The notes: a model not told the origin generated them from the letters alone. A DNA stretch of 64,000 nucleotides from CAWCKS01 sp963763485 (GCA_963763485.1 CAVXOW010000005.1:1240001-1304000); one strand, 5' to 3'; shown: positions 19,883 through 29,331, counted from the first letter of the stretch. Numbers and translations: made by a program.

Positions 19883-19896
19883 TTGTTCTTGAACAA
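19883..19896. promoter_or_regulatory. Small perfect dyad in a divergent promoter region
   Basis: TTGTTC-TT-GAACAA is a perfect inverted repeat with a 2-nt centre, placed in the 150-bp gap between the CaiC-like ligase and the transporter operon. It lies immediately upstream of the TTG start of the ligase and could be an operator for a shared regulator. No protein can be assigned. Confidence 0.35.
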
Positions 19897-20018
19897 CGTA
19901 GACTTGCATAATAGAACTCGCTAGCCTAGGGCCATTCGCTGGTGCGCTGCGAGGATGTCTTTCCGCGCGCGGTGGTGCAATGAATCAAAGGCGGCGAAAA
20001 CGCCGCGGGGGAGGAAAC

Positions 20019-21206
20019 ATGACAAGAAACATAAATCGTCATTTCGCGACGGCGGCGCTTTGCGCTTCGATCTTTTCGTTGAGCTGCACGGCGCTACGCG
20101 CCGAAGAAACCCGGGGCGTCACCAAGGACGAAATCCTGATCGGCGTGCCGATCGATCTCTCCGGCCCGCTCGCCGAGGTCGGCCGCCAGGGCCAGAAGGG
20201 CGCCCAGATGGCGGAGGAGGAGATCAATGCCAAGGGCGGCATCAACGGCCGCAAGCTGAAGATTCTTTATGAGGACCAGCAGTACGACGCCAAGAAGACC
20301 GTGCTGGTAACGCAGAAGCTGATCGAGCAGGACAAGGTGTTTGCGATCATGCTGACTTACGGCACCGGGCCGGCTGCTGCGGCGTATCCGATGGTGCTGA
20401 AGTCAGGCACCCCGCACGTTTGCCCGTCGACGGCGAGCGCGATGTTCGCCGAGCCGATGGAGCGGCTGAGCTTCCAGTGCTACCCGTCCTACGGCGCGAT
20501 GTCCGCCTCCGGTATTAAAAATTTCCTCGACAAGCAGGCCAAGAAGAAGGTTTGCCTGATCTATCAGGACGACGAGTTCGGCGCCGAGGTGAAGGGCGCC
20601 ATGGAGAAAGTGCTCGCGCTGGCCAACCAGAAGATCGTCGAGGAGGCCGGCTACAAGCGCGGCGCCACCGACTTCTCGGCGCAGGTTGCGCGCGTGCAGC
20701 GTGGCGAATGCGATCTGCTCATGCTTGCCGCCGTCCCGCCGGCCGCAGCCGCAATCATGCAGGAGGCGCAACGCCGCTCGTGGGCGCCGACCGTGTTGAT
20801 CGCGCCGCCAGGGTTCGAGGACAACACCATCAAGCTCGGCAAGGATGCAGTCGAAGGCGCGTACGCCGTGGGCTTCATCGCGCCGCCGGATCTCGAGCGC
20901 TCCCCGCCCGACGAGCAGGAGTGGATGAAGCGTTACCAGGCGAAATACAGTCAGCCGGCCTCGCTCTACGCGGCCTACGCGTACATGTTCGTCTATCTCG
21001 CCGCAGAGGGCATCAAGAATGCCGGCCCTGACCTCACTGTCGACAGTCTGGTCAAGGGCATGGAGAGCGTGAAGAATTACAAGTCGATTTTTGGCGCGAC
21101 CTTCACCTTCTCCGACAAGAGCCATGCCGGCGTCACCGGCGCAAAGCTGTTCCAGGTCAAGAGCGGGCGCTGGGTCGAGCTCGGCGATCTGCCGCCGGCG
21201 CTCTGA
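20019..21206 (+). CDS. Liv-type ABC transporter periplasmic substrate-binding protein
   Basis: 395-residue type I periplasmic binding protein of the LivJ/K family. N-terminal signal peptide (about residues 1-29, ending ALRA). The mature part begins with the characteristic GVTKDEILIGVPIDLSGPLAEVG, followed by EEINAKGGINGRKL and VCLIYQDDEFGAE. ATG at 20019 has a strong GGGGGAGG ribosome site; an ATG at 19980 is in frame but lacks a signal-like start. First gene of a complete five-gene importer (20019-24727). In this context aromatic or phenylpropanoid acids are likely ligands. Confidence 0.93.
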   Translation: MTRNINRHFATAALCASIFSLSCTALRAEETRGVTKDEILIGVPIDLSGPLAEVGRQGQKGAQMAEEEINAKGGINGRKLKILYEDQQYDAKKTVLVTQKLIEQDKVFAIMLTYGTGPAAAAYPMVLKSGTPHVCPSTASAMFAEPMERLSFQCYPSYGAMSASGIKNFLDKQAKKKVCLIYQDDEFGAEVKGAMEKVLALANQKIVEEAGYKRGATDFSAQVARVQRGECDLLMLAAVPPAAAAIMQEAQRRSWAPTVLIAPPGFEDNTIKLGKDAVEGAYAVGFIAPPDLERSPPDEQEWMKRYQAKYSQPASLYAAYAYMFVYLAAEGIKNAGPDLTVDSLVKGMESVKNYKSIFGATFTFSDKSHAGVTGAKLFQVKSGRWVELGDLPPAL

Positions 21207-21230
21207 TCTGACATCATCGCGCAGAAGAAA

Positions 21231-22112
21231 ATGGGCGTCGCCACCGAGTTGCTGCAGCAAGTGGCCAGCGGAACGGCCACCGGCTGTATCTACGCGCTGG
21301 TGGCGCTCGGCTTCATCCTGATCTTCAAGGCAACGGAGGTGGTCAACTTCGCGCAGGGCGACCTGATGATGATCGGCGCCTTTCTCGGGCTGACCTTCGT
21401 CGACTACTTGCATATGCCCTATTGGCTCGGGGCGTTGCTGGCGATCGTGGTGATGGCGGGATTTGGCGCGCTATTGAATCTCGTCTTGCTGCGTCCGCTG
21501 GCGGGGCAGGGCATTTTCGCCGTGATCATGGTGACGCTCGGCCTGTCGATCCTGCTGCGGGTCGGAGCGAGTGTGATCTGGGGGCCCGAGACGGTGCGGT
21601 TCGACTCGCCATTCTCGCGCAAGGTCGTGCATCTCGGCAGCGTCGTGCTGAGCCAGGAGCACGTCGCGATCATCGTGACCACAGTGTTGCTGGTCGCCGC
21701 GCTGTTCCTGTTCTTCCGCTTCAGCCGCATCGGCCTTGCGATGCAGGCGAGCTCGGAGAATGCGCTCGCGGCGTATTACATGGGCATTCCGGTCAAGTCG
21801 GTCCACACGCTGACCTGGGCGCTCGGCGCCGGGATCGCGGCGATCGCCGGCATCATGCTGGCGCCGGTCGCGTTCGTGCACGTCAACATGGGCTTCCTCG
21901 GGCTGAAGGCGTTTCCTGCCGCGGTGCTCGGCGGCTTCGGTAGCATTCCCGGCGCCATCGTCGGCGGTATCATCATCGGCATCGTTGAATCGCTTGCCGT
22001 GCTCTATCTGCCGGAAGGATTCAACAACATTGCCGCCTATGTGTTGCTGCTGCTGGTGCTGATGATCCGGCCGCAGGGGCTGTTCGGCGCCGCCGTCAGG
22101 CGCAAGGTGTGA
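21231..22112 (+). CDS. Liv-type ABC transporter permease (LivH-like)
   Basis: 293-residue inner-membrane permease. N-terminal LLQQVASGTATGCIYALVALGFILIF and EVVNFAQGDLMMIGAFLG are textbook LivH; AVLGGFGSIPGAIVGGIIIG and MIRPQGLFG close the protein. About eight transmembrane segments. Follows the binding-protein gene by 24 bp; its TGA overlaps a GTG start option of the next permease. Confidence 0.94.
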   Translation: MGVATELLQQVASGTATGCIYALVALGFILIFKATEVVNFAQGDLMMIGAFLGLTFVDYLHMPYWLGALLAIVVMAGFGALLNLVLLRPLAGQGIFAVIMVTLGLSILLRVGASVIWGPETVRFDSPFSRKVVHLGSVVLSQEHVAIIVTTVLLVAALFLFFRFSRIGLAMQASSENALAAYYMGIPVKSVHTLTWALGAGIAAIAGIMLAPVAFVHVNMGFLGLKAFPAAVLGGFGSIPGAIVGGIIIGIVESLAVLYLPEGFNNIAAYVLLLLVLMIRPQGLFGAAVRRKV

Positions 22113-22114
22113 AC

Positions 22115-23191
22115 ATGCGCTTTGCGATGAACACGACCTATCGCGACTACCTCAGGCTGTTTCAGCACCGCGGCGCCGCGCTGTCCTATGCCGCGCTTGC
22201 GGCGTTGCTGTTGCTGCTGCCGCTTGCGGCCGGCGGATACTTGCTGACACAGGCGACCTTCGTCTTTATCAACGGCACCGTCGCGCTCGGCCTGATGCTG
22301 CTGGTCGGCTACACCGGGTTGATCTCGCTTGGCCATGCCGCGTTTTTTGCGGTCGGCGCTTACACCGCCGCGGTGCTCGAAGTTCGCGGCATCCCGTTCG
22401 TTCCGGCGTTGATCGGCGCCGGCGTGCTGACCGGCATCATCGGCATCGCGATCGGGCTGCCGGCGCTGCGCATGCGCGGCATTTATCTCGCGATGGCGAC
22501 GCTGGCCTTTGCCTTCATCGTCGACGAAGTGATCACACGCTGGAGCAGCGTGACGCGCGGCAACCGTGGCATGATGGTGCCGGATGCGACAGTGCTCGGC
22601 GTCAAGCTCGATAGCGGGACGCACGTCTACTATATCGCGCTGGTTGTGTTCGCTCTGGTCCTGATCGCATTGGTCAATATCGTTCGCTCGCGCACCGGAC
22701 GGGGGCTTGCGGCGATCCGCGACTCCGAGATCGCCGCGGCTAGCATGGGAATCAATGTCGCTGTTTTCAAGACGATGGCGTTCGCGCTGTCGGCGACGGC
22801 GACCGGACTTGCGGGGGCGGTCTATGCCCACAAGCTCGGCTACATCAGCCCGGAGCAGTTCGACATCACGCTGTCCATCGAGTTCCTGATCATGGTCATC
22901 ATTGGCGGACTCGGCTCGATCCACGGTGCGGTGTTCGGTGCGATTTTTGTCGTGGTGCTGCCGCAGCTGATCATTCTGGCAAAGCCGTTGCTGCCGCATG
23001 TGATCGCGGAACAGCCGATCCTCGATGCAGCGGCGTTCGGCGTGCTGGTAATCCTCTTTGTGATGTTCGAGCCGAGTGGTCTGAACGGCTACTGGACGCG
23101 AATGAAGGCATGGTTCGATCTCTTCCCATTCTATCGGCCCGGCGCGTTCAAGCGTTCCAAGATCGGCGTTGCCGATCTGGTAAAGCATTAG
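22115..23191 (+). CDS. Liv-type ABC transporter permease (LivM-like)
   Basis: 358-residue inner-membrane permease with LMLLVGYTGLISLGHAAFFAVGAY and FLIMVIIGGLGSIHGAVFGAIFV, the standard LivM signatures. ATG at 22115 is preferred because AAGG precedes it at 7 nt; a GTG at 22109 overlapping the previous stop is also possible. Partner of the LivH-like permease. Confidence 0.93.
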   Translation: MRFAMNTTYRDYLRLFQHRGAALSYAALAALLLLLPLAAGGYLLTQATFVFINGTVALGLMLLVGYTGLISLGHAAFFAVGAYTAAVLEVRGIPFVPALIGAGVLTGIIGIAIGLPALRMRGIYLAMATLAFAFIVDEVITRWSSVTRGNRGMMVPDATVLGVKLDSGTHVYYIALVVFALVLIALVNIVRSRTGRGLAAIRDSEIAAASMGINVAVFKTMAFALSATATGLAGAVYAHKLGYISPEQFDITLSIEFLIMVIIGGLGSIHGAVFGAIFVVVLPQLIILAKPLLPHVIAEQPILDAAAFGVLVILFVMFEPSGLNGYWTRMKAWFDLFPFYRPGAFKRSKIGVADLVKH

Positions 23192-23202
23192 GGGAACACG
23201 CC

Positions 23203-23961
23203 ATGGCCCTGTTCGAAGTGCAAGACCTGCGGATCGCCTTTGGCGGCATTCGCGCCGTTGACGGCATCAGCTTCAGCGTCGATAGCGGTTCGATCTTCAC
23301 CATCATCGGGCCGAATGGCGCCGGCAAGACCACGATCTTCAACCTGATCAGCGGCATCCTGCAGCCGTCGGGCGGACGCATCCTGTTCGACGGCCGTGAT
23401 ATCACCCGCATGCCGGCGCACCTCGTGGCGCGGCTCGGCATCGGACGCACGTTCCAGAACATCGAGCTGTTCGACAACGCGTCCGTCGCACAGAACATCC
23501 TGGTCGGGCATCACGCGCGCATCAAGACCGGGCTGTTCGGCGAGATCTTACGATTGCCATCCGTGGTGCGTGAAGAGGTTGAGGCGCGGCGACGCGTCGA
23601 GGAGATCATCGATTTTCTGCGCCTGCAGCGCTACCGCGACACCCCGGTCGGCGGCCTCGCTTATGGCTTGCGCAAGATGGTGGAGTTCGGCCGCGCGCTC
23701 GCCAGCGAGCCGCGGCTGCTGCTGCTCGACGAGCCGTCCTCCGGGCTCAATCTCGAAGAAACCGACGAAGTCGGATTCTGGATCCGTGACATCCGCGATA
23801 CGCTCGGCATCACCGTCATCATGGTCGAGCACGACATGCGGCTGGTGTCCGCGGTGTCGGACTGCGTGATGGCGGTCAACTACGGCCGGCTGCTGGCGAG
23901 GGGGTCACCGGCGCATGTGCAGCGCCATCCCGATGTCATCGCCGCGTATCTCGGGGCCTGA
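23203..23961 (+). CDS. Liv-type ABC transporter ATPase (LivG-like)
   Basis: 252-residue ATPase. Walker A GPNGAGKTT, the long LivG insertion after RTFQNIELFDNASV, signature LAYGLRKMVEFGRAL, Walker B LLLLDEPSSGLN, H-loop IMVEHDMRLV. ATG at 23203 directly follows the permease stop by 11 bp; a longer frame lies within the permease gene. Confidence 0.94.
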   Translation: MALFEVQDLRIAFGGIRAVDGISFSVDSGSIFTIIGPNGAGKTTIFNLISGILQPSGGRILFDGRDITRMPAHLVARLGIGRTFQNIELFDNASVAQNILVGHHARIKTGLFGEILRLPSVVREEVEARRRVEEIIDFLRLQRYRDTPVGGLAYGLRKMVEFGRALASEPRLLLLDEPSSGLNLEETDEVGFWIRDIRDTLGITVIMVEHDMRLVSAVSDCVMAVNYGRLLARGSPAHVQRHPDVIAAYLGA

Positions 23962-23965
23962 CACG

Positions 23966-24727
23966 ATGGCCTTGCTCGAACTCCGCAACCTCGAAGCCGG
24001 CTACGGTCCCGTGCAGGCGCTGCATGGCATCAACCTCAAGATCGAGCCCGGCACCATCGTCGCGCTGCTCGGCGCCAACGGCGCCGGCAAGACCACCACG
24101 CTGAAGGCGATTAGCGGCATCGTCGATCCGCGCAAGGGCGACATCCTGTTTGAGCAGAAATCGATCGCGCGCCACGAGCCGGATCGCGTGGTCGGTTACG
24201 GCATCAGCCATGTGCCGGAGGGGCGCGAGATCTTCGCGCTGCGGACCGTGCGCGAGAACCTGATCCTCGGTGCCTATCGCCGCCGCGACACCGCGGAGAT
24301 TGCCGCCGATTTGGAGCGGGTGTTTGCCTATTTCCCGATCCTGCGTGAGCGCGAGAAGCAACGCGCCGGCCAACTGTCCGGCGGGCAGCAGCAGATGCTC
24401 GCCATCGGTCGCGCACTGATGGCGCGCCCAAAGCTGATGCTGCTCGACGAACCGTCGCTCGGTCTCGCGCCGCTGCTGGTTAAGGAAATCTTCGCAATTA
24501 TCGGCCGCCTGCGCGCTGATGGCATGACGATCCTCTTGGTCGAGCAGAACGCGCGCATGGCGCTCGAAGTTGCGGATTACGGTTACGTGATGGAGGTCGG
24601 CCGGATCGTGCTGGAGAATTCCGCGGCTGCGCTCCGCGACGACCCGACAATCCAGGAATCCTATCTTGGCGTGCAGCACGACACGGTCACCGGTCAATCA
24701 TCGAGGCGACGCAGACAATGGCGTTGA
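23966..24727 (+). CDS. Liv-type ABC transporter ATPase (LivF-like)
   Basis: 253-residue ATPase. Walker A GANGAGKTT, SHVPEGREIFALRTVREN, signature LSGGQQQMLAIGRAL, Walker B LMLLDEPSLGLAP, switch LLVEQNARMAL (the normal Gln variant of LivF, unlike the first transporter). Begins 5 bp after the LivG-like gene. Completes the importer; the C-terminus carries a short Arg-rich tail (SSRRRRQWR). Confidence 0.93.
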   Translation: MALLELRNLEAGYGPVQALHGINLKIEPGTIVALLGANGAGKTTTLKAISGIVDPRKGDILFEQKSIARHEPDRVVGYGISHVPEGREIFALRTVRENLILGAYRRRDTAEIAADLERVFAYFPILREREKQRAGQLSGGQQQMLAIGRALMARPKLMLLDEPSLGLAPLLVKEIFAIIGRLRADGMTILLVEQNARMALEVADYGYVMEVGRIVLENSAAALRDDPTIQESYLGVQHDTVTGQSSRRRRQWR

Positions 24728-24750
24728 CGGCGACGATCGAAAGGAACCCA

Positions 24751-25902
24751 ATGCCCCGGCTCGAGGAGGCCGTGGTGAGTGGACGTTCGGTTCCGGCGCT
24801 GTTTCGCGAAGCTGTCCGCGAACGCGGCACACGTACGGCGATGCGACACAAGCGGCGTGGCATCTGGGAGGCGGTGAGCTGGGCTGATTACGCTGCGGCC
24901 GTGCGTGAGGTCGGCTGTGCGCTCCTCGCGTGCGGCCTGCAGCGCGGCGACCGCATCGCCATCCTCTCTGACAACCGGCCGGAATGGCTTTATGTCGATC
25001 TCGGCGCGCAATCGGCCGGTTGCGCAGCGATCGGGATCGATGTGTCCGAGCCGATCGAGCAGGTCGCGGACATCCTCAGCGATTGCGGTGCGCGCGTCCT
25101 TTTCGTCGACAGCGCGGAGCAGCTTGACGCCGTCCGCGCGACACTGGCGAAAACGCCTGCGCTCGAGTGTGTCGTGCAGTTCGACGCGCGCGCCCGCCAG
25201 GCGGAGACACGTGTGCAGGTGGTAGAGCTTGCGCGTTTCCGCGCCGACGGCCGGCAGTTCGATCAAGTACATGCTGGCCGCTGGGAAGCGGAGATCGGCC
25301 GCGCTCGCACCGATGACATTGCCGTCATGGCCTATGAGTCAGGTTCAGGCGTGGTGCGACTTACACACGGCAATCTGGTTCGACTGGTCGAGGCGCTTGC
25401 TCAGGACTGCCCGGGCAAGGATCGTGATGAGCAGCTCAGCCTCTTGCCGCTGGGCCACGTGCGAGAACGCTGCTTCAGCGCCTATCGGCCGCTCTCGGTC
25501 GGCTCGACTATCAACTTTGCCGAGGGGCCAGACAATGTTGTGGACGGATTGCGAGAGGTCGCGCCGCACGTCTTGATGGCGACGCCGCCGGTTTGGGACA
25601 TGCTCCACGCGACGATCGCCAGAGCGATCGCCGACGCATCACCACTCGGACGGCTTGCCTATCGCCTGGCACTCGACGCGAAGCCTGGCGCTCTCATTGC
25701 ACGGGCTTTGGTGCTCGACCGCATCAAGACCATGATCGGGCTGCGCCGTGCGCGCGTGCTGGTGTGCGACGGTGCGCCGATGCCACCCGCGTTGTTGCGC
25801 TGGTATCGCGCGCTTGGTTTGAACGTTGTTGACGCGCGGGACGGCGAGGGCTGGCGACCATCCGGTGCGAGTGATACGTTGGTGGACAAAGAATCCCGAT
25901 GA
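24751..25902 (+). pseudogene. Truncated, degenerate long-chain acyl-CoA synthetase-like protein
   Basis: About 383 residues matching only the N-terminal part of FadD15-type acyl-CoA synthetases: SWADYAAAVREVGCALLACGLQ, RIAILSDNRPEWLYVDLGAQ, LPLGHVRERCFSAY, PVWDMLHATIARAI and the GAPMPPALLRWYRALGLNV region. The ATP-binding P-loop is reduced to YESGSGVVRLTHGN (normally TSGTTGxPKGVxLTHGN), and everything after the LGLNV strand, including the YGxTE motif and the whole C-terminal domain with the catalytic lysine, is missing. The next gene begins 19 bp after the stop, so the loss is a deletion, not a frameshift. ATG 24751 has AAAGGA upstream; ATG 24718 overlaps livF. Either a decayed gene or a maintained non-catalytic protein. 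Confidence 0.7.
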
Positions 25903-25921
25903 AAGCTGCAGGGAGCACGAC

Positions 25922-27415
25922 ATGAAGATCACGCACAGCGAAAAGATACCAGGCGAGCTGCGGCCGAACGATCATCCCTATCTCAATGGCCCGAATACGC
26001 CGCTGCTTGAGGAGGTGGATGCCGAGGAGCTTGACGTGATCGAGGGCGCGATCCCGCGCGATCTCGACGGCGTCTATCTGCGCAACACCCAGAACCAGGT
26101 GCATGAGCCGGTCGGCCGTTTTCATCCGTTCGATGGCGACGGCATGATCCATGCGATCAGCTTCCGCGACGGCCGCGCCAACTACCGCAATCGCTTCGTT
26201 CGCACCAAGGGTTTTGCCGCCGAGCAGGAAGCAGGGCGTTCGTTATGGGCCGGCACGATGGAGAATCCGAAGAAGTCGCTGCGGCCCGGCTGGGGCGCGC
26301 ATGGCGCCATCAAGGACGCCTCGTCGACCGACGTGATCGTCCACGCCGGGCAAGTGCTTTCGACCTACTACCAGTGCGGCGAGGGCTATCGGCTCGATCC
26401 TTATACGCTGGAAGACCAACACACCGAGGGCTGGGTGCCGATCGACGGCATCTCGGCGCATCCAAAGGTCGACGAGCGCACCGGGGAGTTGATGTTCTTC
26501 AACTACTCCAAGCACGCGCCGTACATGCACTACGGCGTGGTCGACCGCAGCAACCGCCTCGTCACCTATGTGCCCATTCCGCTGCCCGGGCCGCGGCTGC
26601 CGCACGACATGATCTACACCGAGCACTACTCGATCCTGAACGACTTTCCGCTGTTCTGGGATCCCGATCAGCTCGCACAGGGCCGGCACGTCGTGCGCTT
26701 CTATCCCAACATGCCCTCGCGCTTTGCGATCATTCCGCGCCACGGCGGGACCGAAGACATCAAGTGGTTCGAGTCGTCGCCGACCTTCGTCCTGCACTTC
26801 GTCAACGCCTATGAGCAGGGCGACGAGATCATCGTCGATGGCTACCATCAGCAACATCCGATGCCGGAGTCGCCGAAGGAGGCACCGACCGGTTACGAGC
26901 GCATGATGGTCTATCTCGACCAGTATGCGATGGGCACGCGCCTGCATCGTTGGCGCTTCAACCTGCGCACCGGCAAGACCACGGAAGAGTTCCTCAACTC
27001 GCGCATCCTTGAATTTGGAATGATGAACGCGCGTGTCGCCGGCTTGCCGTATCGCTACGCCTATTCGGCGGAAGCGAAGCCCGGCTGGTTCCTGTTTACC
27101 GGCCTCGTCAAGCACGACCTGCAATCGGGCGCCTCGACCAGGCTCGACTTCGGACCGGACCGTTTCGGCTCGGAGGCACCGTTCGCGCCGCGCCTCGGCT
27201 CGACCGGTGAGGATGATGGTTACCTGCTGAGCTTCATCACCGATGAGCGCACACACCAATCGGAATGCCTGATCGTCGACGCCGGGCGCGTGGCGGATGG
27301 GCCGGTCTGCCGTATTCGCCTGCCGCACAAGATTTCGAGCGGCACGCATGCCACCTGGGCCAGCCGCGCCGATATCGAGGCGGGTCGGCTCTATCGTCTC
27401 GCACACGCGGACTAA
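25922..27415 (+). CDS. Carotenoid-oxygenase family dioxygenase (RPE65/lignostilbene dioxygenase type)
   Basis: 497-residue nonheme Fe(II) enzyme that splits a conjugated double bond with O2. The four iron histidines of the family are visible: H180 (GISAHPKVD), H228 (RLPHDMIYTEHY), H292 (FVLHFVNAYE) and H476 (SGTHATW). N-terminal GAIPRDLDGVYLRN and GDGMIHAI are standard. Substrates in the family include carotenoids, stilbenes and isoeugenol-like phenylpropanoids. Its place between an aromatic-acid-type transporter and a thiolase, rather than carotenoid genes, favours a phenylpropanoid or stilbene role (inference). ATG at 25922 follows GGAG at 8 nt. Confidence 0.9.
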   Translation: MKITHSEKIPGELRPNDHPYLNGPNTPLLEEVDAEELDVIEGAIPRDLDGVYLRNTQNQVHEPVGRFHPFDGDGMIHAISFRDGRANYRNRFVRTKGFAAEQEAGRSLWAGTMENPKKSLRPGWGAHGAIKDASSTDVIVHAGQVLSTYYQCGEGYRLDPYTLEDQHTEGWVPIDGISAHPKVDERTGELMFFNYSKHAPYMHYGVVDRSNRLVTYVPIPLPGPRLPHDMIYTEHYSILNDFPLFWDPDQLAQGRHVVRFYPNMPSRFAIIPRHGGTEDIKWFESSPTFVLHFVNAYEQGDEIIVDGYHQQHPMPESPKEAPTGYERMMVYLDQYAMGTRLHRWRFNLRTGKTTEEFLNSRILEFGMMNARVAGLPYRYAYSAEAKPGWFLFTGLVKHDLQSGASTRLDFGPDRFGSEAPFAPRLGSTGEDDGYLLSFITDERTHQSECLIVDAGRVADGPVCRIRLPHKISSGTHATWASRADIEAGRLYRLAHAD

Positions 27416-27427
27416 CGGGAGGTCACG

Positions 27428-28660
27428 ATGCCAGAACCAGTCTTTATCCTTGGTGGTCATCAGACCGATTTTGCGCGGGTGTGGTCGCGCGAAGGCTGCG
27501 ACATTTCAAACATGATCGAGACCGCGACTCGCGCGGCGCTCGATGATGCGTCGGTCGAACCGGACCAGATCCAGTCCATTCACGTCGGTAACGCTTTTGC
27601 CGAGCTGCAGCGCAATCAGGCGCATCTTGGGTCGATGGTCGCGCAGGTCGTGCCTGAGCTCTATGGCGTGCCGGCGATGCGGCATGAAGGCGCGTGTGCC
27701 TCGGCCTCGCTTGCGGTGCTCGCCGCGACGGCTGAGATCGAGGCCGGTCGCTATGACTGCATTCTCGTCGTCGGCGCGGAGGAATTGAAGAATCTTCCCG
27801 GCGATGTGTCGTCGGCCAATCAGAACGCCGCCGGCTGGCAGGGCCATGAAGGCATCGAGTGCCGCTTCCTCTGGCCCGCGGTGTTCGGACGGCTCGCCGG
27901 CGTCTATGCCGATCGCTACGGGCTTGATCGGCGCTATCTGAACAAGATTGCCGAGATCAACTACTCCAACGCCAAGCGCAATCCGAATGCCCAGACCCGC
28001 AAATGGCGGTTCGATCCGCTCGCCTTCACCGACGACAATGAGGCCAATCCCCTGATCGAGCCGGGCACGCGGCGGCAGGACTGCGGCCAGATCACGGATG
28101 GTGCGACCGCGCTGGTGCTGGCGTCAGGACGTTTTGCGCGCGAGCATGCGAAGCGGACGGGCCGCAGCATGGAGCGCACACCGCGCATCGAAGGCTGGGG
28201 TCATCGCAACGGCGGTTTGCGATTTCTCGACAAGGTCGAGCGCAGCCACGGGCAGCAATACGTCTTTCCTCATGTGCGTCAGGCCATCACCGAGGCGTGG
28301 GGACGCGCCGGCATCTCGGGGCTCGATGCGATCGACGCCATCGAGACGCATGACTGCTTCACCTCGACCGAGTACATGGCGATCGACCATTTTGGTTTGA
28401 CCGCACCCGGCCAGAGCTGGAAAGCCATCGAAGAAGGGCACATCGCGCTCGGCGGCAAGCTTCCCGTCAATCCATCGGGCGGATTGATCGGCGGCGGCCA
28501 TCCGGTCGGCGCAACGGGTGCGCGCATGCTGCTCGACGCCTGCAAGCAGGTCACCGGCAACGCCGGCGCATATCAGGTTGAAGGCGCCAAGCGCGTCGCG
28601 ACGCTGAACATCGGCGGCTCGCTCGGAACCGTGGTCAGCTTCGTGGTGGCTGGGCAGTAG
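27428..28660 (+). CDS. Thiolase-superfamily acyltransferase (SCP2-type acetyl-CoA acetyltransferase)
   Basis: 410 residues. Nucleophilic cysteine C90 in HEGACASASLAV and the C-terminal GGLIGGGHPVGATGARM histidine motif are present; the final NIGGSLGTVVSF lacks the second cysteine of classical biosynthetic thiolases, as in SCP-x/nonspecific lipid-transfer-type members. Such proteins shorten side chains of CoA thioesters. Starts 12 bp after the dioxygenase gene with GGGAGG upstream; likely one operon with it. Confidence 0.88.
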   Translation: MPEPVFILGGHQTDFARVWSREGCDISNMIETATRAALDDASVEPDQIQSIHVGNAFAELQRNQAHLGSMVAQVVPELYGVPAMRHEGACASASLAVLAATAEIEAGRYDCILVVGAEELKNLPGDVSSANQNAAGWQGHEGIECRFLWPAVFGRLAGVYADRYGLDRRYLNKIAEINYSNAKRNPNAQTRKWRFDPLAFTDDNEANPLIEPGTRRQDCGQITDGATALVLASGRFAREHAKRTGRSMERTPRIEGWGHRNGGLRFLDKVERSHGQQYVFPHVRQAITEAWGRAGISGLDAIDAIETHDCFTSTEYMAIDHFGLTAPGQSWKAIEEGHIALGGKLPVNPSGGLIGGGHPVGATGARMLLDACKQVTGNAGAYQVEGAKRVATLNIGGSLGTVVSFVVAGQ

Positions 28661-28682
28661 GCGCCTTCGTCCAGGCCGCACA

Positions 28683-28934
28683 TCAATAGAACGGGCGGTG
28701 TAGGTAGTAATACTCGTCCACCAGGCTCCGGCGCACATTTGGGTCCGGATCGCATCCGGCATAGTGGCCGTTGACGTAGACGCAGGGCGACGTCGCCCGG
28801 TTGTAGTAGCCGTAAGCGCCGCCCGGCACTGCGTAATTCCGCGCGTAGTGGTGGTGCGTCTTGTGGTGGCTGCGCGCAAGTGCGGGCGTTGCCGCCATCG
28901 CGCCGATTGCGGCGAGCAAGATGAGGCGTTTCAT
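28683..28934 (-). CDS. Small secreted His/Tyr-rich protein
   Basis: 83 residues. Clear signal peptide MKRLILLAAIGAMAATPALA, then a His-rich stretch (SHHKTHHHY) and an aromatic C-terminus with two cysteines (SPCVYVNGHYAGC). Similar short periplasmic proteins are common in Bradyrhizobium-like genomes; function unknown. The His cluster could bind metal (inference). GGAG-like site AAGGAG precedes the ATG. Convergent with the thiolase gene. Confidence 0.75.
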   Translation of the reverse strand: MKRLILLAAIGAMAATPALARSHHKTHHHYARNYAVPGGAYGYYNRATSPCVYVNGHYAGCDPDPNVRRSLVDEYYYLHRPFY

Positions 28935-29331
28935 TCAACTCTCCTTCGCGGTCGTGTCCGAGACAGTGACGCGCTCGATTGCGAAATGCATAAATATGCT
29001 TCGGGGCTGGTTCGTCACATCATCTTAGCACGAGGGAGCGAAGGCGCCCGATCACGCCCGATTGATCGCTGGGACTAACTGCAATCCTTTCAATGACTTA
29101 GGGAACCTTGTACGGTTGGTCGTCGCAATTCGAAGGTTGCCGGTCCCCAGGCGGAATTCGATTCATACAATCGACGCGATTGCGGCACATGCGACCTTAG
29201 CCCGGTGCTGTGACACTGATCAAACCGGTTCCCGTTTCGAACGTTAGTGTTGGGCGCGTGCCAACCGCAGTTACGGCGGCGATGCTCACGCTTGCACGAG
29301 TTCTGTTTGCTCGAATTGATCGAGGTCCTGA
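28935..29331. other. 397-bp intergenic region, no gene recognised
   Basis: Holds the divergent upstream regions of the small secreted protein gene (leftward) and the debranching-enzyme gene (rightward). Somewhat richer in AT than its surroundings (for example around 28985-29030 and 29080-29120). No convincing coding frame, RNA or dyad was identified. Confidence 0.5.

Noticed and set aside
18402..19892. 496-codon rightward open frame opposite the CaiC-like ligase
   Set aside because: Antisense shadow; composition of the translation is Arg/His-rich and unlike a real protein.
19902..19917. TGCATAAT sequence as a third BoxR site
   Set aside because: Shares only TGCAT with the two boxR/boxC sites and lacks the ATGAATTAT half; likely chance.
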